DNA from: Paenibacillus ginsengarvi | GTDB lineage: Bacteria; Bacillota; Bacilli; Paenibacillales; NBRC-103111 | DNA length: 64,000 nt | Direction: 5' to 3' | Assembly (NCBI RefSeq): GCF_003626695.1 | Contig: NZ_RBAH01000006.1 | Span: 186,001 to 250,000, forward strand | Shown: piece by piece, positions 33,809-43,326 of the stretch | How positions within the stretch are numbered: position 1 is the first letter of the stretch | Layout: each line of letters begins with the position of its first letter | Made by a program: the position numbers and the translations under genes | Notes under the pieces: model-generated | Databases searched by the model: none | Told to the model about the DNA's origin: nothing | Seen by the model: the letters and a program-made list of their open reading frames with translations, nothing else

Positions 33809-34762
33809 TTATTTTGGCGCACTGCTGGCGTTAGGCACCGTCCGCGCCTTGCGTTTCCCGGCTGCGGGCAAGTTCGCGCCGAGCACGCCGGCAATGATCA
33901 TGACCGCGCCGATGCCGTGGTAGATCGTCAGCCGTTCGCCCAGCATGACGACTCCCGCCAAAATCGTAATCAGCGTCGCCATATTGTTGAATGCGCTCAT
34001 TTTGTACGTTTCGAGACGCGATAAGACGAAGTTGGACAGAAGCGACGACCCGAGCGAAGACAAGACGCCGAGGTAAAGAATCGACACCGTGAACAAGGGG
34101 CTAATGAACGGCTGGAAATAGGCGGAGAGCGATCCTTCGGCCACATGGGCGGCGACGGACAAGCCGTTGAACGCCACGAAGCCGATAAGCGACATCAGGA
34201 ACGTAATGTCGATAACGCGGTACGATTGCGCCAGCTTCCGCGTCAGCACGCCGTATCCGGCAAGCGACAAGGCGGCCAGGGCGATCAGGCCTACGCCGGT
34301 CAAGGAAGCAGCCTCGAGCCGGGCGCCTTTCATGACGAAAATATAGACGACGCCGGCTACCGACAGCAGCACCGACAACAGCTGAAGCAAGCCGGGACGC
34401 TCTTTCAGTACGAAAGCGGCGAGGATCATCGTCAGCGCGGGCGCCATTGCCTGAACGATACCGGCTTCGGAGGACGTCGTATGGGCGAGGCCGAACGTCT
34501 GGAATGTGAAGAATAACGTCGGATACAGCATAGCGAGCGGCAAAATCGCCGCTATGTCGCGCAGCCGGATGGACAGCTTGAACGGTCCGAACAAGACGAG
34601 CGCCGCAGCTGCGGCGAGCGATATCGTAAAGCGGTGAGCGAGTGTGTCCAGCGGAGAGGCTGCGGTCAGGGCGAATTTGACGAACAGGAACGAAAAGCCG
34701 ATGATGAACGCGTATAGCAAAGCGGCCGCATAAGCGGAGCGGTTGCCCTTGTTTGTTGGCAT
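33809..34762 (-). CDS. DMT/EamA-family transporter
   Basis: 317 residues, ten predicted membrane helices as two EamA repeats of five: AALLYAFIIGFSFLFVKFAL, LPLAMLYPTLFFTFQTFGL, TTSSEAGIVQAMAPALTMIL in the first and a similar run from YGVLTRKLA onward in the second, ending GVVMLGERLTIYHGIGAVMI. Such proteins export amino acids, cofactors or other metabolites. ATG 34762 follows AAGGAGG. Divergent from a MocR-type regulator, a pairing often seen when the regulator senses an amino acid or PLP-type ligand handled by the exporter. Confidence 0.9.
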   Translation of the reverse strand: MPTNKGNRSAYAAALLYAFIIGFSFLFVKFALTAASPLDTLAHRFTISLAAAAALVLFGPFKLSIRLRDIAAILPLAMLYPTLFFTFQTFGLAHTTSSEAGIVQAMAPALTMILAAFVLKERPGLLQLLSVLLSVAGVVYIFVMKGARLEAASLTGVGLIALAALSLAGYGVLTRKLAQSYRVIDITFLMSLIGFVAFNGLSVAAHVAEGSLSAYFQPFISPLFTVSILYLGVLSSLGSSLLSNFVLSRLETYKMSAFNNMATLITILAGVVMLGERLTIYHGIGAVMIIAGVLGANLPAAGKRKARTVPNASSAPK

Positions 34763-34864
34763 GTAAGACCAAGCCTCCTTGTTACGAGAAGATAGGGGGT
34801 AGACCCGAACGGATACGACTATCGTAAAACGAACGCCATTTTGCTACAATATGAAAAAAGGTCG

Positions 34865-34880
34865 TCTGTATCGATACAGA
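34865..34880. promoter_or_regulatory. Perfect 16-bp palindrome, candidate MocR operator
   Basis: TCTGTATCGATACAGA is a perfect palindrome in the 181-bp space between the divergent DMT and MocR genes. A TACAAT at 34846-34851 could be the plus-strand -10 box, so the palindrome would lie just downstream of the transcription start, a repressor position. Confidence 0.6.
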
Positions 34881-34943
34881 TGCGACTCCCGCGGATGATA
34901 CTTACCAAAGTGCCGTTGCGGGATAACGGAGCGGAGGCGAAGT

Positions 34944-36290
34944 ATGCACAAATATATGGAGCTGATAAACGAGCTTGAGCGGTCGATCGAAGCCGGCGCC
35001 TATAAGGAGGGCGTCAAGCTGCCTTCGGTGCGGGTTATGGCGGAGCGGTACGGCTGCAATGCGGGAACGGTTGTCCGGGCGATGGGTGAGCTGGAGAAGC
35101 GGCATTTGATCTATTCGGTGCCGAAGAGCGGCTATTACGTGGTCGTACGGGGGACGCAGCGGGAGCTGCCGAAAGTGCAGCAGCTTGATTTTGCGACGTT
35201 TTCACCCGACCCGGACGTATTTCCGTACTTGGATTTTCGCCATTGCATCAATAAAGCGATTGATACGTACCGTAACGAGCTTTTCGTATATGGGACGCCG
35301 AAGGGACTGCCTTCCTTAATTCAGGTCGTCCGCAAGCAGCTCACGAACTATCAGGTATTTGCCCCGGACAGCCGCATCTGTATTACGTCTGGCGTTCAGC
35401 AGGCGCTTGCGCTGCTGGCCTCGATGCCGTTACCGAACGGCGGAACGAGCTTGCTTGTAGAGCAGCCCGGCTACCATCTCGTAAACGAGCTCGTCGAAAC
35501 GTTGCAGCTGCCCGTTATCGGCATCAGGCGGACTGCGAAGGGCATCGATCTGGACGAGCTGGAGCGGTTGTTTCGCACGGGCAGCATTAAGCTGTTTTAT
35601 ACGATTCCACGCTTTCACAGCCCGCTCGGCAGCTCCTACACCGAGACGGAGAAGAAACGGATCGCCGAGCTGGCGGCCCGCTACGGTGTGTATATCGTCG
35701 AGGACGATTATTTGGCCGATATGGAGACGAACGGCAAGTCCGACCCGATTTATGCTTACGATACGGCCGGCAAAGTGATCTATTTGAAAAGCTATTCGAA
35801 ACTTATTTTCCCGGGGCTTCGCGTCGGCGTTGCCGTGCTGCCGGAGGCGCTTGCGGAGCCGTTCGCCCGGCGGAAGCGGCTGAGCGACATCGATAGCTCG
35901 ATGCTGTCCCAGGCGGCACTGGAAATTTATTTGAAGAGCGGGATGTATGAGCGGCACAAGCAAAAATTGCGCGCATCGTGGTCGAGGCGGTCCCGTCTGC
36001 TTGCGGAGGTCCTGTCGCGTTACGCGGGCCCGGGAGGAGAGCATTACCGGTTCGAGGCTGCAAGCTCCCCGTCGACACATACGCATATCTTGCCGAACGA
36101 TAAAGCGTCGATCCCAGGCTTGATCGCCAGGCTGAGTAAGCGGTCTGTGCTCGTTGAGCCGGTCGACAAGCATTATTTATCCGGCTTTCCGAAGGAGCGG
36201 ATCGTGAAGCTGACCGTCTCGAACGTGAAGGAGGCGGATATCGAGCGGGGCGTCGCCATGATCGCCGAGGAACTCGGCAAACGCGGCTGA
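34944..36290 (+). CDS. MocR-family regulator (GntR HTH + class I aminotransferase domain)
   Basis: 448 residues. Residues ~1-65 form a GntR winged helix (LPSVRVMAERYGCNAGTVVR, then LEKRHLIYSVPKSGYYV). The rest is a fold-type I aminotransferase: YGTPKGLPSLIQVVRKQL, TSGVQQAL, VEDDYLADME and the PLP-lysine motif YLKSYSKLIFPGLRVG. The regulator binds PLP, and often an amine or amino acid, to control transcription. Spacing and orientation with the EamA exporter and the palindrome between them suggest it controls both genes. ATG 34944. Confidence 0.93.
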   Translation: MHKYMELINELERSIEAGAYKEGVKLPSVRVMAERYGCNAGTVVRAMGELEKRHLIYSVPKSGYYVVVRGTQRELPKVQQLDFATFSPDPDVFPYLDFRHCINKAIDTYRNELFVYGTPKGLPSLIQVVRKQLTNYQVFAPDSRICITSGVQQALALLASMPLPNGGTSLLVEQPGYHLVNELVETLQLPVIGIRRTAKGIDLDELERLFRTGSIKLFYTIPRFHSPLGSSYTETEKKRIAELAARYGVYIVEDDYLADMETNGKSDPIYAYDTAGKVIYLKSYSKLIFPGLRVGVAVLPEALAEPFARRKRLSDIDSSMLSQAALEIYLKSGMYERHKQKLRASWSRRSRLLAEVLSRYAGPGGEHYRFEAASSPSTHTHILPNDKASIPGLIARLSKRSVLVEPVDKHYLSGFPKERIVKLTVSNVKEADIERGVAMIAEELGKRG

Positions 36291-36296
36291 AAGGGG

Positions 36297-36330
36297 GCGG
36301 AGAGCGGAGAGCGGAGAGCGGAGAGAAAGA
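36297..36330. repeat. Short tandem repeat of GGAGAGC
   Basis: The 7-nt unit GGAGAGC is repeated four times with the last copy decayed, directly after the MocR stop codon. Confidence 0.75.
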
Positions 36331-36354
36331 CTCGCAGCTTCGCTGGCGGCGGGA

Positions 36355-36608
36355 GAAAGGAAGTAAAAGTTCCGTTAAGGCAGTGCCGAGGTGCCACCGC
36401 CCCGGAGGCGGCTGAGCGGAAATAAAAGTTCCGCTATACTCGCGGAACGCGCTATCAAAGGCGATAGAGGAAGCGAAAGTTCCGTTATGGCCGCCATTCG
36501 CTCGATTAGAAGCGGGCTTTTCGGCCAATAGCGGAACTTTCGCTTCTGTTAAGTCTGCTTTGTAGACCGGCGAAGCGGCGATAGCGGAACCGCAAGTTCC
36601 GCTATCCG
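36355..36608. repeat. Cluster D of five ATAGCGGAA-type palindromes
   Basis: Copies at about 36357-36379, 36412-36437, 36462-36488, 36526-36551 and 36579-36606. The last is nearly perfect (GATAGCGGAA, CCGCAAG, TTCCGCTATC). They fill the space between the MocR and MFS genes, and no other feature is seen there. Confidence 0.82.
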
Positions 36609-36642
36609 GCCGCCGGGCTACAGCCACGCCCGTCCTGCAAGC

Positions 36643-37920
36643 TCACAGCCCGCCCGAGGCACCCGTACCGGCGGAGAAGGGCTTCGCCTTGCGGCGGGGC
36701 CAGTGCCACAGGGCGATTGCGCCGAAAATAACGGCGCTGCCGACATAGGCCGGAACGAGCCCGCCCGCCCAGCCGGCGAGCGCATAGGAGGCCGCCGGGC
36801 CGATCGCCGAGCCGAGGTCGGTGGCGACCGAGTAGGCGGTCATGACCGCGATGACGGAGGCGGTGCGGGCCGCATCCGAGGCGAGCGCGTCCATGAGCGT
36901 GGAGACGGCGGTGCCGGCGACCATGACGAGCAGTACGGCGGCGAGCCACAGCGCGAACGGCAGCGGCCACGGCATCAGCGCGAAGCCGGCGGCGGAAGCG
37001 ACAAGCGCCGTCGCGAACAGCGGCAGCCGGCCGCGCGGGCCGTCGGACAGGCGGCCGAACCACGAGGCGAGCAGCGGCTCGGCCGTCCAGCGCACCGCCT
37101 GGAGCCCGCCTGCGAGGGCGGTACCGGCAAGGGCGATGCCGAACAGCGTCTGCACGCCGGAGTAGTTCGATTCGATGACGAGGCTGAGCGTAGCCGTAAG
37201 AATCGCTTGCAGCATCGACAAAATCAGCCCGGTGGCGATCGCCTTGCGCACGGCGGCGGATTTGTACCACACTCCCGCTTGGTCCGCGGCTCCGTCTTCG
37301 GAGGCCGTCCGGGGCTTTACGTCCGCTTTCCCTGGGGCGGTACTCCGCTTCGGCATCCATATGCTGATGGACGGCAAGCCCGCCAGGGCGATGAGGCCGA
37401 AGGCAACTGCTACCGCGGACAGCCCGAATATCGGGGTGAGCAGGCCGCCCAGCAGCATGCCGAACAAGCTGCCGATGCGCGACAAGCCGTTATAACGGCC
37501 CATCCAGCGGCCGCGGTTCGAATCGTCGGAATAAGCGATGACGGTCAGGAAGCCGCCCATTCGCAGCAGCGACCAGGCGACGCCCCAGACAGCCCGCAAG
37601 ACCAGCCAGGCGGCAAAGCCGTGGAGCGTGCCGTACCCGATCGTCGTTAACGAGCCGAGCAGCACAGCTGTGACGAGCCCTACGCGCAGCGGCATTTTCC
37701 GGTACAGCCAGCCGATCAGCGGATTAAGCGGAAGCCTTACGAACCGGTTGACAGACAGCAAAATGCCAACCTGCCACAGAGATGTAAGCCCGGCCTCATG
37801 CCAATAAATCGGCAGCACCACGTACAGCATTGAATCTCCGAGCAGGCAAAACGCCGTCACGACGGCTATGAGTGTGATCGGCCTGTTCGCATTGTCGTTT
37901 GCGGTTATCACTCGCAGCAC
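36643..37920 (-). CDS. MFS transporter
   Basis: 425 residues with about twelve membrane helices and a central cytoplasmic loop rich in charged residues near 200-230 (MPKRSTAPGKADVKPRTASE). GWLYRKMPLRVGL is the loop 2-3 motif A region, and SDGPRGRLPLF the equivalent in the second half, which supports an MFS efflux pump. Substrate unknown. Very GC-rich. The GTG start at 37920 is the first in frame; no strong ribosome site is seen. It lies 36 nt after the second MFS gene on the same strand, so it may be third in an operon. Confidence 0.85.
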   Translation of the reverse strand: MLRVITANDNANRPITLIAVVTAFCLLGDSMLYVVLPIYWHEAGLTSLWQVGILLSVNRFVRLPLNPLIGWLYRKMPLRVGLVTAVLLGSLTTIGYGTLHGFAAWLVLRAVWGVAWSLLRMGGFLTVIAYSDDSNRGRWMGRYNGLSRIGSLFGMLLGGLLTPIFGLSAVAVAFGLIALAGLPSISIWMPKRSTAPGKADVKPRTASEDGAADQAGVWYKSAAVRKAIATGLILSMLQAILTATLSLVIESNYSGVQTLFGIALAGTALAGGLQAVRWTAEPLLASWFGRLSDGPRGRLPLFATALVASAAGFALMPWPLPFALWLAAVLLVMVAGTAVSTLMDALASDAARTASVIAVMTAYSVATDLGSAIGPAASYALAGWAGGLVPAYVGSAVIFGAIALWHWPRRKAKPFSAGTGASGGL

Positions 37921-37956
37921 ATCCTGTCTCTATATCCGCATTATCGCGGTCTTTTT

Positions 37957-39246
37957 CTATTCACCGGCCCGGCGGCGCTGAATGACATGCGTCAGCAGAA
38001 ACCCTGCGCAGGCGACCAGCCCGGATGTGGCCGCGATCCGGTACATGACCGGAGCCCCCCAGCCGTCCAACACCCAGCCGCCGACAACGCCGCTCGCGAG
38101 CCCGGCGAGACACGACCAGACAATATTGTAGATCGCCTGTCCGGTAGCCCGGTATTCGTCCGGAATAAGCTGCTGAATATAACGCAGCGCGGTAACGAGA
38201 AAGATGCCAAACGTCACGCTGTGCATCATCTGGAGCGGGATGATCCAGATCGGATCGGTAACGATGCTGACGAGGAAAAAGCGGACCGCATAAAAAAACG
38301 AAGCGATCATGAGCAGCGGCAGCTCCTTGTACTTGTGCCCGTTTTTGCTCAGCCAGTAAAACATCGGAATTTCGCTAAGCGAAGAAGCCGTCCACGCCCA
38401 GCCGATCACCGTGTCGCTCGCTCCCATCCCTCTCATCGTAAGGGCGAGGAAGCCGTCGTTCGTCCGGTGCGCAAACGACATCGTAAAGATCAGCGCGAGG
38501 AACAGCAGCAGTCCGGGCTGCTTCAAAATGCCGACAAAGCCGGACATTTTCACCGCTCCCGATCCGGCGGCCGGCCCGCCCCTGGAACGGTCCTTCAAGA
38601 AGTAGGCGAGCACGAGCGAGAGCGAAATCGTGCCGACCGTAAACCATATCGTTTTTTCGACGCCGACCGTGTGTAGAACGAAGCCGAACACGACCGAAGA
38701 GAAGGCAAAGCCGAGCGAGCCCCACACCCGGAAGCTGGCATAGCTTTTACCGCTGCGGCGGATCGTGAGAAGCGTCAAGCTGTCGTTCAGGCCGTTAATG
38801 GGCGTGTGGAAAAAGTTGTACACGGTCATCGCCACATAAAGCCAGGCGATCGCGTCGATCTGCGTCAGGACGATCGTCGTAAGCAGTTGACCGCACAGCA
38901 TCACGAGCAGCACCTTGCGGATCGTCCGCAGCCTGTCGCTCGCATAACCCCAGAACAGGTTCGCGGCGATGCCGATAAACGGACCGATTGAATAAACGAC
39001 CCCGATCTGCAAATTCGAGTAGCCCTGAGACTTGAAGTAAAGCGGGAAAAACGAGACGGTTAGCGCCATGGTCATATAAAAGACGAAGGAGAACGAGCGC
39101 ATGACCGTCTCATCCTTCACGGTAGGCCTTGCGTCGTGTTCCGGCGCCGGTGCGCTTGTGCGCTCGTGTTCTGCCGAGTCGTGCATTTTGCCGCTATCGC
39201 CGGAGCGGGCTCCGGAAGCGGGCTGTTGTTTGATTTCGGTAGTCAC
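37957..39246 (-). CDS. MFS transporter (MFS_1-like)
   Basis: 429 residues. A polar N-terminal tail of ~50 residues precedes about twelve membrane helices beginning SFSFVFYMTMALTVSFFPLY. FKSQGYSNLQIGVVYSIGPF and GYASDRLRTIRKVLL (motif A) resemble the LacY/nucleoside-symporter-like MFS_1-like group. Substrate unknown. GTG 39246 has AAAAGGATG upstream. It begins 16 nt after the stop of the upstream transporter gene, and is followed 36 nt later by another MFS gene. Confidence 0.88.
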   Translation of the reverse strand: MTTEIKQQPASGARSGDSGKMHDSAEHERTSAPAPEHDARPTVKDETVMRSFSFVFYMTMALTVSFFPLYFKSQGYSNLQIGVVYSIGPFIGIAANLFWGYASDRLRTIRKVLLVMLCGQLLTTIVLTQIDAIAWLYVAMTVYNFFHTPINGLNDSLTLLTIRRSGKSYASFRVWGSLGFAFSSVVFGFVLHTVGVEKTIWFTVGTISLSLVLAYFLKDRSRGGPAAGSGAVKMSGFVGILKQPGLLLFLALIFTMSFAHRTNDGFLALTMRGMGASDTVIGWAWTASSLSEIPMFYWLSKNGHKYKELPLLMIASFFYAVRFFLVSIVTDPIWIIPLQMMHSVTFGIFLVTALRYIQQLIPDEYRATGQAIYNIVWSCLAGLASGVVGGWVLDGWGAPVMYRIAATSGLVACAGFLLTHVIQRRRAGE

Positions 39247-39262
39247 TTGGATTCATCCTTTT

Positions 39263-40588
39263 CTAAATGGAAGACGATGCCCGGCGTTCGATCCCCGTAG
39301 ACGTGGAACGCAGGACGTACAGTACGACGGACAGCTCGCCGGCGATGCCGAGCGACTGCGCAAGAGCGCCGATCATCCCGTTCCAGCCCGGTGCCGCCGC
39401 TACACATACGAGAAGCGTGGCAAGCGTGACCGTCACGTTCGCGGCCTGCGAGAACATCATTACTTTCGTTTGGCCCCGCAGCATCAGGAGGCCGTTGCAA
39501 AAATCGAGCCATGGATACAGCAGCGTCATCAGCATAAAGACGCGCAGCGCGTGAAGGCTGGCCTCCATCAGACGCTGGTTTACGCCCATCACATGCTCCA
39601 TGAACCAGGGGCCGACCGGCGTATACCCGAGCACGCCGAGCAGAATGGTCGGCACGAATCCGCACAAAAGCGCGAAGCGGAGAGCCAGCGCCGCATCTTT
39701 GCGATAAAAGTTCAGCACGATCTGGTGCATATACATGAAGAAGCTTTGCACGAGCTGCGTCAGGCTTCCCGCGATGGCGAACGAGGCGATCGACAGCTGA
39801 ATATCCGACGTTTTGCCGAGCATCGCGTTGATGGCCGGTCCGATCACGACGGCGATCAGCGAAGAGAACAGCAGCGGGCGATAGAAGCCGAAGATGTGCC
39901 CCGTACGCTCGACCTCGTGGCCTTCCTTCTTGAGCGGCAGCGACCGGGCGAGCTTCCGTCCTTCCAGCACGCTGACAGCCGCTTCGATCACCATGCCGAC
40001 CAGGAAGATGATGGCGCCGACCTGCCCGCTAGTCACCCGGTTCGTATGAATGAAATACAAGGATACCGCGTACATGGCGACTAGCCGGACGACCATGCCG
40101 ACGGTAAGCCATTTCGTGCGCATATTGCTGATCAGAATACCGTGGTACAAGCAGCGGATGCCGGAGAAAATGCTGACGAACATGAGCACGCGATACACGT
40201 GAATGATTGCCTCCAGCATCGTATCCTCGGCACCGAACAAGTAGCGGAACAGCAGCTTGCCTACAACGGTGTACGAAATGACTAGACCGGCCGCAAACAT
40301 GCCGATTAATAGACAAACCGCCACATTGGTCATCGCCTTGAACGAGATCCGGTCGCGAACGAGCGCCGAGCACGTTTGACGAAGCAAAATGGCGGGTTTT
40401 TCGATAACGCCGAGCATACTGAGACCGATTGCGTAGCTGGCGATAATAATTTCCGGGTCGGGGGAACGGGCAAGCGTGCTGTTGATGATGACATGGGAAA
40501 TCGTGACGAGGCTGGCGGATAGGCCCAGCGGGATAAAAAAAGCAAAAAGCTGCCTCATGGTCAGCCGTTGTTCGCTCTGATCGGTCAT
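39263..40588 (-). CDS. MATE/MOP-superfamily multidrug or lipid exporter-like protein
   Basis: 441 residues and about twelve membrane helices in two six-helix halves (FFIPLGLSASLVTISHVIIN begins the first, FYRPLLFSSLIAVVIGPAIN the second). This internal symmetry and the absence of MFS motifs point to the MOP superfamily (MATE, flippases). Substrate unknown. ATG 40588 follows TTGGAGCG; a TTG 15 nt upstream is rejected. It heads a possible three-transporter operon with two MFS genes. Confidence 0.78.
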   Translation of the reverse strand: MTDQSEQRLTMRQLFAFFIPLGLSASLVTISHVIINSTLARSPDPEIIIASYAIGLSMLGVIEKPAILLRQTCSALVRDRISFKAMTNVAVCLLIGMFAAGLVISYTVVGKLLFRYLFGAEDTMLEAIIHVYRVLMFVSIFSGIRCLYHGILISNMRTKWLTVGMVVRLVAMYAVSLYFIHTNRVTSGQVGAIIFLVGMVIEAAVSVLEGRKLARSLPLKKEGHEVERTGHIFGFYRPLLFSSLIAVVIGPAINAMLGKTSDIQLSIASFAIAGSLTQLVQSFFMYMHQIVLNFYRKDAALALRFALLCGFVPTILLGVLGYTPVGPWFMEHVMGVNQRLMEASLHALRVFMLMTLLYPWLDFCNGLLMLRGQTKVMMFSQAANVTVTLATLLVCVAAAPGWNGMIGALAQSLGIAGELSVVLYVLRSTSTGIERRASSSI

Positions 40589-40812
40589 GTTCGTTCGCTC
40601 CAAACGTCGGTGCCCGCACCTTTAGTGGTATTATCCTAGTATAGAACGGATAGGCGGCCCCGCAAAGTATAAAATGCGACAAGCGCTCTATTTTTTTCGA
40701 ACGTAGCCGATAAATTGGCTTGGCGTATCGAGCAAAAGCATGATAAATTAAAGCGTAGACCTTTTCAAAAAGAGCTTCCTTACCGCCGGGAGCCGTGCCT
40801 TTGGAGGGTGCG

Positions 40813-41127
40813 ATGACATACGAATTTGTATTCGACGAGCGTCTCGGCATCGAACTGCCCAGGCTGCACGAGGATTGGGCCGCGCTGACCGAAGCGGAGC
40901 GAGCCGCCTTGCTTCACGACTGGGAGCAGATTCGGGGGCGTATCCCGGACCGGATTATGCAGCTCGAGCGCACGATTATCCAGAAGCAGAATCAGCTGAA
41001 TACGGAGGACGATTTTCCGCGTTCCTGCAGACTGAATACGGAAATCGCCGAGATCGCCAGCTGCATTACGGATTTGCATCTGTGGTTCCGCGCCGATCAG
41101 GACGTTTCGGTCAAGGGGCATTATTAG
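40813..41127 (+). CDS. Small conserved-looking protein of unknown function
   Basis: 104 residues, acidic, rich in charged helices (LPRLHEDWAALTEAERAALL, IMQLERTIIQKQNQL), two cysteines (DFPRSCRLNTEIAEIASCIT). No membrane segment or signal. ATG 40813 has GGAGGG 4 nt upstream, supporting real translation. It lies 58 nt before the terpene synthase-like gene on the same strand. Not recognised; the two cysteines and helical layout could suit a small adaptor protein. Confidence 0.7.
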   Translation: MTYEFVFDERLGIELPRLHEDWAALTEAERAALLHDWEQIRGRIPDRIMQLERTIIQKQNQLNTEDDFPRSCRLNTEIAEIASCITDLHLWFRADQDVSVKGHY

Positions 41128-41185
41128 GAAGTTGCGGCCGTTTGTACTATAATAGAGGGATCAAAGCTTTGGAGGATCGCCGCAA

Positions 41186-42268
41186 GTGAAAACAACCATG
41201 CGATACGGCCAAACGGTTCCCCGAAACCCGGTAGCGCTCGTTTTTCGCGTCTATCGGTACGTATTTCCGGAAGTAACGAAGCAGCTTGGCCGCTGGCGCG
41301 AAGAGGCGGAGAGAATGGCCGACCCGGAGCTGCGGAAGCAAGCGATCGACAGTTTGACGAGTAAGGAATTCCATTGCAAGGGCGGGGCCGTATACGCCGC
41401 CGCCGATTTGCCGATGCGTCATGTGCTGATCCCGCTTATCGTGGCGTTCCAAACGATCAGCGACTATTTGGACAACTTGTGCGATCGCAGCACGTCGCTT
41501 AACGCGGACGATTTCCGGCTGCTGCACCAGTCCATGCTCGATGCGGTCGAGCCGAATGCGCCGCTTGCCGACTATTATGCGCTGAGAGCGGAGAAGGAAG
41601 ACGGCGGTTATTTACATAAGCTCGTGCAAACATGCCAGTCTTGCGTTTCCCAGCTTCCGTCTTACGAGGCGGTCAAGGAACGCGTTAAGGAGCTTGTCGG
41701 TCTGTACGCGGATCTGCAGGTGTACAAGCATATCCGGCGCGATTTGCGCGAGGGCGAGCTGCTTGCCTGGTGGGACAAGCACCGCCAGAGATACCCCCAT
41801 CTTCGCTGGAACGAATTTGCCGCGGCGACCGGTTCCACCTTGGGCGTCTTTTATTTGTTTATGGCCGCAGCCGGCGAGCGTCTGACCGAAGATCAGGCGG
41901 AGGCGATACGGCTCGCGTATTTTCCGCATGTGTGCGGTCTGCACATTTTGCTCGATTACTTGATCGATCAGGAGGAAGACCGGGCCGGCGGCGATTTGAA
42001 TTTTTGCAGTTATTATGAGGACGGCGAAACGACCGCCAGACAAATCGCGGATATCGCCCAGCGCGCCCGGCAGGATATATTTCGGCTCGAGCATCCGCAG
42101 TTTCACCGGATGATTATCGAGGGGCTGTTGGCGCTGTACTTATCCGATCCGAAAGTAAAGGAGCAGGAGCATGTACGGTTTATTTCCCGCAAGCTGATGA
42201 AGGGGAGTCCGGTCATGCGTATGTTTTTCTTTGCGTTCAGCGTCTGGACGCGCAAGTCTTCCTCTTAA
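41186..42268 (+). CDS. ytpB: YtpB-type tetraprenyl-beta-curcumene synthase (DUF2600)
   Basis: 360 residues, helical. The Asp-rich motif SDYLDNLCDR (near residue 92) and a second acidic motif LLDYLIDQEEDR (near 260) are the hallmarks of the DUF2600 family, which in Bacillus subtilis makes the C35 terpene tetraprenyl-beta-curcumene from heptaprenyl diphosphate. The first motif would hold Mg2+ and diphosphate. GTG 41186 follows GGAGG by 10 nt. The product would be membrane-associated terpenoid precursor (baciterpenol type). Confidence 0.9.
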   Translation: MKTTMRYGQTVPRNPVALVFRVYRYVFPEVTKQLGRWREEAERMADPELRKQAIDSLTSKEFHCKGGAVYAAADLPMRHVLIPLIVAFQTISDYLDNLCDRSTSLNADDFRLLHQSMLDAVEPNAPLADYYALRAEKEDGGYLHKLVQTCQSCVSQLPSYEAVKERVKELVGLYADLQVYKHIRRDLREGELLAWWDKHRQRYPHLRWNEFAAATGSTLGVFYLFMAAAGERLTEDQAEAIRLAYFPHVCGLHILLDYLIDQEEDRAGGDLNFCSYYEDGETTARQIADIAQRARQDIFRLEHPQFHRMIIEGLLALYLSDPKVKEQEHVRFISRKLMKGSPVMRMFFFAFSVWTRKSSS

Positions 42269-42322
42269 CCATATGTTTTCCAGCCAACAACGCAAGCGAC
42301 GAACGAAAGGGGAATTTCGGTT

Positions 42323-43288
42323 ATGACGGTTAAATCGATTGCAGTACTTACTAGTGGTGGCGACTCGCAAGGAATGAATGCGGCCGTAAGAGCGGTCGTG
42401 CGGAGCGCGATCTTTCACGGTCTGGAAGTTTATGGCGTGCAGCGGGGATATGCCGGTCTGATCAATGACGATATCCGGCCGATGGATCTTCGCAGTGTAG
42501 GGGACATTATTCAGCGCGGCGGAACGATTCTGCAGACGGCTCGCTGCAAGGAATTCCAAACGCCGGAAGGCCAGCAGCTCGGGGCGGACAACCTCCGCAA
42601 GCGAGGCATCGACGGCCTCGTGGTCATCGGCGGCGACGGCTCCTATCAGGGGGCGAATAAGCTCGCGAAGCTTGGCATCAAGGCGATGGGCCTGCCGGGC
42701 ACGATCGATAACGATATTCCGTTTACGGATACTACGATCGGCTTCGATACGGCCGTAAGCATCGTTGTCGATGCGATCAACAAGCTGCGGGATACGATGA
42801 GCTCGCACGAACGCTCCTCGATCGTCGAGGTGATGGGCCGCCACTGCGGCGATATCGCCCTGTATGCCGGTCTTGCAAGCGGAGCGGAGACGATTCTCGT
42901 GCCCGAGGTGTCGTTTGATCTCGACGAAGTGGCGAAGCGGATGGAAGGCAACTTCCAGGTCGGCAAGCGGCATAGTATTATCGTCGTCGCGGAAGGAGCG
43001 GGCAGCGCTCAGAGCGTGGCCGACCATATCAAGTCGAAGAACGGCATCGATGCCCGGGTTACCGTGCTCGGCCATATTCAGCGGGGCGGAACGCCGACGC
43101 ATAACGACCGGATTTTGGCCAGCCGTCTTGGCGACTTCGCCGTCCACAGCTTGATTCAAGGCGTTTCGGGCAAGGCGTGCGGCGTCATTAAGGGTGAGCT
43201 TGTCGCTACCGATATCGATACGGTCGTTCATACGAAGAAGGACTTTGACCGCGACTTGTACGAGCTTGCGCTCCGTTTGTCCCAGTAA
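42323..43288 (+). CDS. pfkA: ATP-dependent 6-phosphofructokinase
   Basis: 321 residues. Converts fructose 6-phosphate to fructose 1,6-bisphosphate. ATP site TSGGDSQGMNAAVRAVVR (usually GGDAPGMN, here SQ instead of AP), GGDGSYQGA, catalytic Asp in PGTIDNDIPFTD, and VEVMGRHCGDIALYAG. The length and GGDGS motif fit the ATP-dependent bacterial type. ATG 42323 with GAAAGGGG upstream. A terminator follows. It is not linked to pyk, which is the usual neighbour in Bacillus. Confidence 0.94.
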   Translation: MTVKSIAVLTSGGDSQGMNAAVRAVVRSAIFHGLEVYGVQRGYAGLINDDIRPMDLRSVGDIIQRGGTILQTARCKEFQTPEGQQLGADNLRKRGIDGLVVIGGDGSYQGANKLAKLGIKAMGLPGTIDNDIPFTDTTIGFDTAVSIVVDAINKLRDTMSSHERSSIVEVMGRHCGDIALYAGLASGAETILVPEVSFDLDEVAKRMEGNFQVGKRHSIIVVAEGAGSAQSVADHIKSKNGIDARVTVLGHIQRGGTPTHNDRILASRLGDFAVHSLIQGVSGKACGVIKGELVATDIDTVVHTKKDFDRDLYELALRLSQ

Positions 43289-43326
43289 GCTTCCCGGCTT
43301 GCCGATCTGTCAGCAGCCATCCAAAG

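Noticed and set aside
36703..37650. 315-codon plus-strand frame opposite the MFS gene
   Set aside because: Gly/Arg/Asp-rich antisense shadow of a membrane protein gene.
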